A stretch of 64,000 nt of DNA from a virus, in the IMG/VR virus record IMGVR_UViG_3300023202_000135, positions 26,693 through 90,692 of that record; one strand, written 5' to 3'. Below the pieces are notes generated by a model, which was given only the letters and a program-made list of their open reading frames with translations, searched no databases and had not been told where the DNA came from. This document shows positions 58,778 through 64,000 of this stretch, one piece after another (positions within the stretch are counted from its first letter, which is position 1; each line of letters opens with the position of its first letter). A program made the translations under genes and the position numbers.

Positions 58778-59122
58778 TCAGTCACCTCCGTCCTTGTTGC
58801 GGTGGATCGTCGCGGTGTCTGCCTTCGCTCGCTTCTCGTGGCGCGCGGACAGCTCCGCGTGGAGACGTTGCATCGCGATGTCGATGTGCTGCACCGGCGG
58901 CTGTCCGAGCATGATGAGCACGACGTTGAAGCCACTGAGCACGAGTCGGTAGTCCCACGAGTGGCCGCTCCCTTGCATCTGGTAGAGGAGCGGCATGTCC
59001 CCTGCGGTCTCGATCACGTCGTAGTTGCGCGCGCAGGCAGCGACGAACGACACGAGGTCCTCGCTCGGGTTACGTCCGATTGGTAGCTCGAACGATTCGT
59101 GGTTGCGGAGTAGCTGGATCAC
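58778..59122 (-). CDS. Small protein coupled to giant NUDIX protein gene
   Basis: 114 residues from GTG 59122, whose GTGA overlaps the stop of the giant protein gene. It contains 'LVSFVAACARNYDVIETAGD', 'SWDYRLVLSGFNVVLIMLGQ' and a Lys/Arg-rich end. The start is inferred from the overlap; an upstream frame extension is out of context. Function unknown. Confidence 0.55.
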   Translation of the reverse strand: MIQLLRNHESFELPIGRNPSEDLVSFVAACARNYDVIETAGDMPLLYQMQGSGHSWDYRLVLSGFNVVLIMLGQPPVQHIDIAMQRLHAELSARHEKRAKADTATIHRNKDGGD

Positions 59123-62100
59123 AAGTCCCCCTTCTCTTGCTTCTTGAGGACGGACGCGGCCCACCGCTTGCCGGGGTCGCCGCCGAACGCGAGGAACATG
59201 GCCTTGCCGCCTTCCGTGGACTTGTCGGCCTCGCACTCGAAGAACTCGTGGATGCGCTTGGCCTCGGACAGCGGCACAGCAGACGTCAGAGCAGGGGCCT
59301 TGAGGATGCCCTCGACCATGCCGAGCTTGGATATGCGCGTGATGCCGCGCTTATGGGCGCGCTCGACCGCAGACGGCGGTGTGAACGTCTCCTCGACCAA
59401 AGCGACGTGCTCCACGATGACTCCGAGCACCTCATCCGGGATGTCGAAGTCGCTTCGTAGTAGGCGGGCCTCCTTGAAGTATTGCTTGGGCGAGATGTAC
59501 GCGGCTTTGCCCTTCTCGGCCTTCTTGCGCGGCTTCGCCCCCTTCTTGTACATGTCCCATGCGAGGGCGAAGGCCTTGTCCTTGGCCATGCCCTTGGCCT
59601 TCATCGCCTTGACCGTTCCGCTGAATCCGGGAGGGGCCTTCTCGTCGAGGCTCTCCTCCTGTGACGCTTCGTCACCGGGCGCGGGCTCTTCCTCGGGCTC
59701 TTCGTCCTCCGGCGGTTCCTCGCCGCCCCCGCCGGCTCCTGGTTCCTGGCCGAGCTGGTCGGCCGTAGTGGTGACCGGTCGCGGCTCCAACGTGGGCACG
59801 GTGTTCGTGATGCGGCCGACCGGGTTGATCTCCAGCTTCTTGAGCTTGAACTTAATGCGCGTCTGCTGGATCGCCTTCTTCTCGTCCATGCCTCCGACGA
59901 TGAGCATGTTGAGCCAGTCCTGCACGTCATCGAGATAGAACCCGATCTCAGGGACCCCGTACACGTTGGCGTCGGCCTTCTGGTTCCCCTTGGCCTTCGT
60001 AGTGGTCTTGGGATTCGCGCCCTGGTTGTCCGCGCCCGCGTTGTTGGACGGGGCTTCGTTGAGGTCGTCGATGGATTCGCGCAGCTTGAGCTTCTTGCCT
60101 TTGAACTCGGGGTCGCCGTACTTCACGCTCACGATCTCGGCCCAATCACCGACCTTGTCGAGCCACGTGCGCATCGCGGAGCGGGAGCCGAATGCAGCGA
60201 CCGCCCGACCATCTGCCCAATGAACGACCCATGCCTTGCCCTTGGCGGCGCGGTCTTCGGGGCCCTCGGCCTTGTTGATCGCCTTGAGGTCGGCCGCGGT
60301 GGGTGGTGCGTTCTTCTCGAACAGGACGGCTTCGCCCTCGCCCTCGGAGGCACGCTTCTTCTTGGCCGCGGGGTTGTCGAGCTTGGAGCGGAACTGCGGC
60401 GGGACCACGCTCTCCTGCACCTGCGGGTCGCCCTCTCCGTAGTCGTCTGCCCACGGCATGGGGCGACCATTGTTCAAGGCCTTGTGCATCTCGTTGAAGG
60501 CCCACCAGAGCTGGAACTCATCGCTGGGGATCTCCATGATGACGCCTTCGTTGAGGCCCATGCAATCGAGGCACTCGATCTTCCATGCCCCCGAATAGGA
60601 CGGCATGCGGAAGCGCGTGTTGCGGCCCTCGCATACCGGGCAGGGCTTGTCGCAGGGCCGGGCGCCCTCATCGAGCGACTCTTGGGTCTGCCGGCGGCAG
60701 TCCTTGCACGTGAGGATCCAGTCGTTCTCGGCCGTGGACTCACGGTAGTAGGTGTCGGGGCTGCCGCACTTCGGGCAGGCCTTCGCCACTTCGTCGATCG
60801 CGGTCTCCCGGAGGCCCAGCTTCTTGAGGTACTTCTTCACCTTGCGCTTGGTCGGCAGGCGCGCGACGACGTTGCCGCCCATGAAGTCGGCCGTGTACCC
60901 TCCGACGTTGGTCGAGACGGTGACCTCATTGGGGGCTTCCGCGAGGTGACGGTCGATCTCGTCGAAGCCGTCCTGGATCAGCTCACCAGCGCAGGTGAGA
61001 CCCAGGCGATGCGCGAGGATGCCAAGCGAGAAGTTGTCAGCGCGCACCACCGCCACGCCCTGCACCTCTTCGCAAGGAATGCCGAGCTGCTGTGCGATGG
61101 GTGACACGTCGTCAAAGGGCTTCTCGTCGATCACGAGGCAGTGGCCGCGACGATCGTAGTTGACGCGGCTGAGCACGCTCTCGTTGTGCCGGCGAAAAGC
61201 CTTGGACAACGCGACCACTTCCTGTTCCGCATCGGTCAGACCTTCGATCTCCTCGCTCTCGTTGATCTCTGTACCGGTGCGGCGCAGCACGTAGCTCAGG
61301 TACTTGCGCAGTCCCATGTCGTTGTCGATGGCGAGGGGCTTGGATCGGGTGTAGCTACCGATCACCCCTTCCGACAACACACCACCGTGGTTCCACGCCT
61401 CATGGACCGCGTGTTCCATGATCTCGGCCGTCTCGTCGAGGCCCAGGCGATGCGCGGCGAGCGCAACGACGGCCGGGGCGCCCTCGATGACGTGGTGCTT
61501 GCCGATGGCGGACGCGTTGAGGCCGAAGAGCTTCGCGACCTTCGGTGCGTCCTCGTGCTCGGTCACCAGAACGTAGTGGTCCCCGGTCGTCGCTTCCACG
61601 AGCCGGGCCATGGCGCGGTCCTCATGGCGGCGCGTGTAATGATACCCGATCGTGTTCGCATGCTTCCCTTCGTGGATCGCGGTGCGGCGAACAACATACC
61701 GGCTGAGCACCTCGTGGCTCTCATTGAGTCGCTCGACGATGCGACGGTAGACGCGCCCGCGCTTCATTTTCTCGGCCGTCTCGTTCACTTCTTCGGTGAG
61801 GCGGGCCGGAGGGATGATGACGATGGCCTCGTCGATGTCGTACCACTCCAGGTGCCGGGCGAGGCCGTCGACCACCGTGTTGATGATCGGGATGGCGTCG
61901 ACCTCGTTGAGCAAGGTCTTGTGGTCGAGCTTGCCGTTGGCCGTGCGCACGCCGAAGTCGAAGGCGGTGATGTGCGGGTCGTTCTGTACTTCGATCATGG
62001 TCGATACGTAGTGGTGCTTGCCGACGTCGAACTCGTAGACGCTCTCGCGCTTTGCTTTGGCGTGTCGCTCTTTCTTGATGGTGTGCGTTCGGACGCGCCG

Positions 62101-63999
62101 GTACGCGGCCTTGGTGGCTTGGTCGTCGCTCTTGCCCGCCTTCTTCGCCTTCTTGAACGCGCCGTTCATCTCCAGCGCCTCAACATCGAACTCGTTGATG
62201 TGACCGGCGCGGTGCAGCTCATCCACTGCGATAGCCGTGACGCGCTTCACCTCGTCGACCGTGTGCTTGCTGAGGGCGGTCTGGATGTTGGCCTTGAGGT
62301 ACTCGTCGAGCCTGCCCTCCTTGTCGGCCGCCGCGGCGTTCCTGGCCATCGTCTCCCACGCCGCACCTGCTCCGGCGATGTGCTTGCGCAGCTCATCGTC
62401 GCTGGACTTGAGGAGGTCGATCCCTTCGTTGAGCGCATTCGGGATAACGGCGGCAAGGCTCTCGTTCTTCTTGCCCGCATCCGGCGTGCCAGGGGCCTTG
62501 CGCAGGCCGGCGGAGGCGCGCTTCTTGGCCCGGACCTTCTTGTCCTGCTCAGGGCCGTAGTGGCGGTTGCCGATGTTCACGCCGATCGAGCCGCCCTTAA
62601 TCCCCTTCACGAGGCTCGACCAGCGCATGATCTTGGGCTTCTGCTTCTTGACGCCGTCCTTGAGGGACCACTGCGACTGCGCGAGCAGGATGCGATCCGA
62701 GTTGAGGTCGCGCTTCGCGATCGTCCACCACTGGTTGCCCATCATCACGGACTTGCCCTGGACGAGGTACTCCTTGAGCTGCTCCTCGCTGGGCCCGCTC
62801 TCGTTGATGATGATACTCTCGGTGACGCCTTCGTTCTTCGCCTTCGGCTGGTAGAGTCCGCGGCTGGCCGCCTTCTTGAGCGCATAGCGCAGGGCCTTGA
62901 GGTCGCGCTTGCGAACCGTGCGGCTCTTGGACCGCTCCAGGAAGTCGATGGCGTCGGCCGGGTGTACCCACTTGATTTGCTCGGTCTCTCGGTCGTGGCG
63001 CCCGGAGCGGCCGATGACCTGCATGAGGTAGTAGGTCGTGATACTGGTCGTGCCCTTCAAGCTGGCGAGCTTGGTGAGGATCTTGGCCTTGTACCCTGTC
63101 TCTTCCTCAACCTCTCGGACCGCTGCTTCCTCGGCGGTCTCGCCCGGGTCGACAGTGCCCTTCGGCCACGTCCAGTGCGCACCGCCGAAGTGGTTGCGCG
63201 GCTCGCGAATCAGCACCTCGCCCTTCTTGTTGAACACGACGCCGCCGGCCGACAGCTTGGGCTGGTACTTCTTGGGCTTGAAGTGCTGCTTGGTCTTGGG
63301 GTCATCGGCCACGGCCTTCTTGCGGCCAGCGCCGAAGAAGCCTTCGTCGACGTCGTCGCCCACGCGGTCAGCGTAGTTGGCGATGAGCCACTCCTCAAAC
63401 TCCTCGGCGTTGCCTTCGTCGAGGTCGATGAGCCAGTTCCACCACACGTCGTCCGGGATGCCTTCGGGCTGATGGTCCCACTGCTCCTGCAACTCCGCGT
63501 CGAGCTTCTCAATGTCCTCGTCGGTGGGCGTGGCCGGGTCGTTGGCCGGGACACGTAGTTGGTGTGCGTCCTCCAGGAACCGGGCCGTGGTCTGGTCCAT
63601 GAGGTCGTCGGGGATGTCGATGACGTCGTAGGCGTCCTCGGTGATCTTGGTCTGGTCCTTCACCTTGACGTTGCGGTCCGCCTTCTGTTCGACGCCGACA
63701 CGGTACTCCGCGCGACCGTCCTTTCGGAGGCTGATGGTCGCGTCGCTGCTGGGGTGCCGGTAGATGAGCGCGTTGCCGCGCACGCTCGCCTTGAGCCAGC
63801 CCGCCTTGGACAGCGCCTTCTTCGCCTTGGCCGGGTCGAGCTTGCCGAGCGGTGCAACGGGCTTGCGGGCGTTAGGCAGTACGAGGCCTTCGCCTGCGTA
63901 GTGGTGCGTGAAGCGCTTGAGCGGTTGGTCGCCTCGGGCATAGGTTCCGGCGTAGGCTTCGACGATGATTCCTTCGGTCACCAACGCGTTCCAACGCAA
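59119..63999 (-). CDS. Giant packaged polyprotein with NUDIX domain, 5' end outside window
   Basis: At least 1626 residues; the frame is open to the window edge, so the true start is upstream. Residues of about 248-360 (numbered from 63999) are a complete NUDIX hydrolase: 'SAGGVVFNKKGEVLIREPRN', then the Nudix box with 'GETAEEAAVREVEEETGY', all catalytic Glu present. Two zinc ribbons lie at about 1070-1103 (CPKC ... CKDC) and 1116-1146 (CPVC ... CLDC). More than 20 [LIVM]-x-E-[GSA] sites are spread through it (VTE-G, VTE-S, ALNE-G, RLNE-S, VLSE-G, SLDE-G, GLNE-G, DLNE-A, PLSE-A). This suggests maturation into many peptides by the prohead protease and delivery with DNA. Confidence 0.7.
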   Translation of the reverse strand: MRWNALVTEGIIVEAYAGTYARGDQPLKRFTHHYAGEGLVLPNARKPVAPLGKLDPAKAKKALSKAGWLKASVRGNALIYRHPSSDATISLRKDGRAEYRVGVEQKADRNVKVKDQTKITEDAYDVIDIPDDLMDQTTARFLEDAHQLRVPANDPATPTDEDIEKLDAELQEQWDHQPEGIPDDVWWNWLIDLDEGNAEEFEEWLIANYADRVGDDVDEGFFGAGRKKAVADDPKTKQHFKPKKYQPKLSAGGVVFNKKGEVLIREPRNHFGGAHWTWPKGTVDPGETAEEAAVREVEEETGYKAKILTKLASLKGTTSITTYYLMQVIGRSGRHDRETEQIKWVHPADAIDFLERSKSRTVRKRDLKALRYALKKAASRGLYQPKAKNEGVTESIIINESGPSEEQLKEYLVQGKSVMMGNQWWTIAKRDLNSDRILLAQSQWSLKDGVKKQKPKIMRWSSLVKGIKGGSIGVNIGNRHYGPEQDKKVRAKKRASAGLRKAPGTPDAGKKNESLAAVIPNALNEGIDLLKSSDDELRKHIAGAGAAWETMARNAAAADKEGRLDEYLKANIQTALSKHTVDEVKRVTAIAVDELHRAGHINEFDVEALEMNGAFKKAKKAGKSDDQATKAAYRRVRTHTIKKERHAKAKRESVYEFDVGKHHYVSTMIEVQNDPHITAFDFGVRTANGKLDHKTLLNEVDAIPIINTVVDGLARHLEWYDIDEAIVIIPPARLTEEVNETAEKMKRGRVYRRIVERLNESHEVLSRYVVRRTAIHEGKHANTIGYHYTRRHEDRAMARLVEATTGDHYVLVTEHEDAPKVAKLFGLNASAIGKHHVIEGAPAVVALAAHRLGLDETAEIMEHAVHEAWNHGGVLSEGVIGSYTRSKPLAIDNDMGLRKYLSYVLRRTGTEINESEEIEGLTDAEQEVVALSKAFRRHNESVLSRVNYDRRGHCLVIDEKPFDDVSPIAQQLGIPCEEVQGVAVVRADNFSLGILAHRLGLTCAGELIQDGFDEIDRHLAEAPNEVTVSTNVGGYTADFMGGNVVARLPTKRKVKKYLKKLGLRETAIDEVAKACPKCGSPDTYYRESTAENDWILTCKDCRRQTQESLDEGARPCDKPCPVCEGRNTRFRMPSYSGAWKIECLDCMGLNEGVIMEIPSDEFQLWWAFNEMHKALNNGRPMPWADDYGEGDPQVQESVVPPQFRSKLDNPAAKKKRASEGEGEAVLFEKNAPPTAADLKAINKAEGPEDRAAKGKAWVVHWADGRAVAAFGSRSAMRTWLDKVGDWAEIVSVKYGDPEFKGKKLKLRESIDDLNEAPSNNAGADNQGANPKTTTKAKGNQKADANVYGVPEIGFYLDDVQDWLNMLIVGGMDEKKAIQQTRIKFKLKKLEINPVGRITNTVPTLEPRPVTTTADQLGQEPGAGGGGEEPPEDEEPEEEPAPGDEASQEESLDEKAPPGFSGTVKAMKAKGMAKDKAFALAWDMYKKGAKPRKKAEKGKAAYISPKQYFKEARLLRSDFDIPDEVLGVIVEHVALVEETFTPPSAVERAHKRGITRISKLGMVEGILKAPALTSAVPLSEAKRIHEFFECEADKSTEGGKAMFLAFGGDPGKRWAASVLKKQEKGDL
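59661..59675. repeat. 15-bp palindrome, exact copy inside giant gene
   Basis: GTGACGCTTCGTCAC. Example of the intragenic copies; others read exactly at 3931, 16657, 22453, 36456, 39003 and 56171, and with one or two mismatches at 4916, 43103, 45797, 48050 and 61101. Confidence 0.65.
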
Positions 64000-64000
64000 G

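Noticed and set aside
1-64000. CCACTACG (minus strand) as a late promoter -10 element
   Set aside because: At 31823 and 30198 it coincides with a TACGAT/TACGGT box 16-17 bp from TTGAC, but the copies inside genes that I checked (4916, 36050, 48422, 58105) lack a -35 box at this spacing, so promoter function cannot explain the motif in general.
1-64000. CRISPR array or insertion sequence
   Set aside because: No regularly spaced direct repeats and no transposase or terminal inverted repeats were seen. The only mobile elements found are HNH endonuclease genes.

Overview
The window is one contiguous piece of a large, GC-rich (roughly 63-66% G+C by eye) contractile-tailed bacteriophage genome. 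The evidence is a T4-type head and tail set: gp23-like major capsid protein, gp21-like prohead protease fused to a scaffold-like region, gp18-like sheath, gp19-like tube, gp25, gp6/J, gp5/gpV-like spike, gpD/gp27-like hub, a LysM/gp53-like wedge protein and a 1415-residue tape measure. There is also a tRNA cluster with homing endonucleases. Shine-Dalgarno sites of the GGAG/AGGAG type point to a bacterial host, but the host cannot be named from this sequence. Portal, terminase, DNA replication genes and any integrase are not in this window.

Nearly everything is transcribed leftward (minus strand), so the transcription order runs from high to low coordinates. (1) 59.1-64 kb: the end of a giant protein with a canonical NUDIX domain. 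(2) 56.5-59.1 kb: a tightly coupled run of small genes, including a PD-(D/E)XK-like nuclease and a membrane protein. (3) 39.6-56.4 kb: six further large or charged proteins, among them an 854-residue histone-like protein and a 2925-residue multidomain protein with internal repeats, a degenerate NUDIX-like region and a kinase-like domain. Several of these proteins are studded with [LIVM]-x-E-[GSA] sites, the signature cut by T4-type prohead proteases, and begin with short capsid-targeting-like leaders. (4) 33.4-39.6 kb: head morphogenesis (decoration-like proteins, protease/scaffold, major capsid protein). (5) 26.4-33.3 kb: an accessory island with two HNH endonucleases, six intact tRNAs (Ile-GAT, Gly-TCC, Thr-CGT, Ser-CGA, Asn-GTT, Gln-TTG), a disrupted tRNA, an ADP-ribosylglycohydrolase and the only two rightward genes. 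(6) 17-26.3 kb: neck, sheath, tube and a gp26-like protein. (7) 0-17 kb: tail-associated structural proteins, tape measure, baseplate and tail-tip proteins.

Three observations stand out. First, the head region looks like an arsenal of protease-processed polyproteins carrying enzymatic domains that could be packaged and injected. Second, a roughly 100-residue module recurs in sheath (three copies), baseplate J, a tail protein and a head protein. Third, two short DNA signals are dispersed through the whole window irrespective of gene boundaries and reading frame: a strongly strand-biased GTAGTG(G) motif and an 18-copy palindrome, GTGAC-N5-GTCAC. Neither is explained by the coding content. All counts and coordinates of motifs were made by hand.
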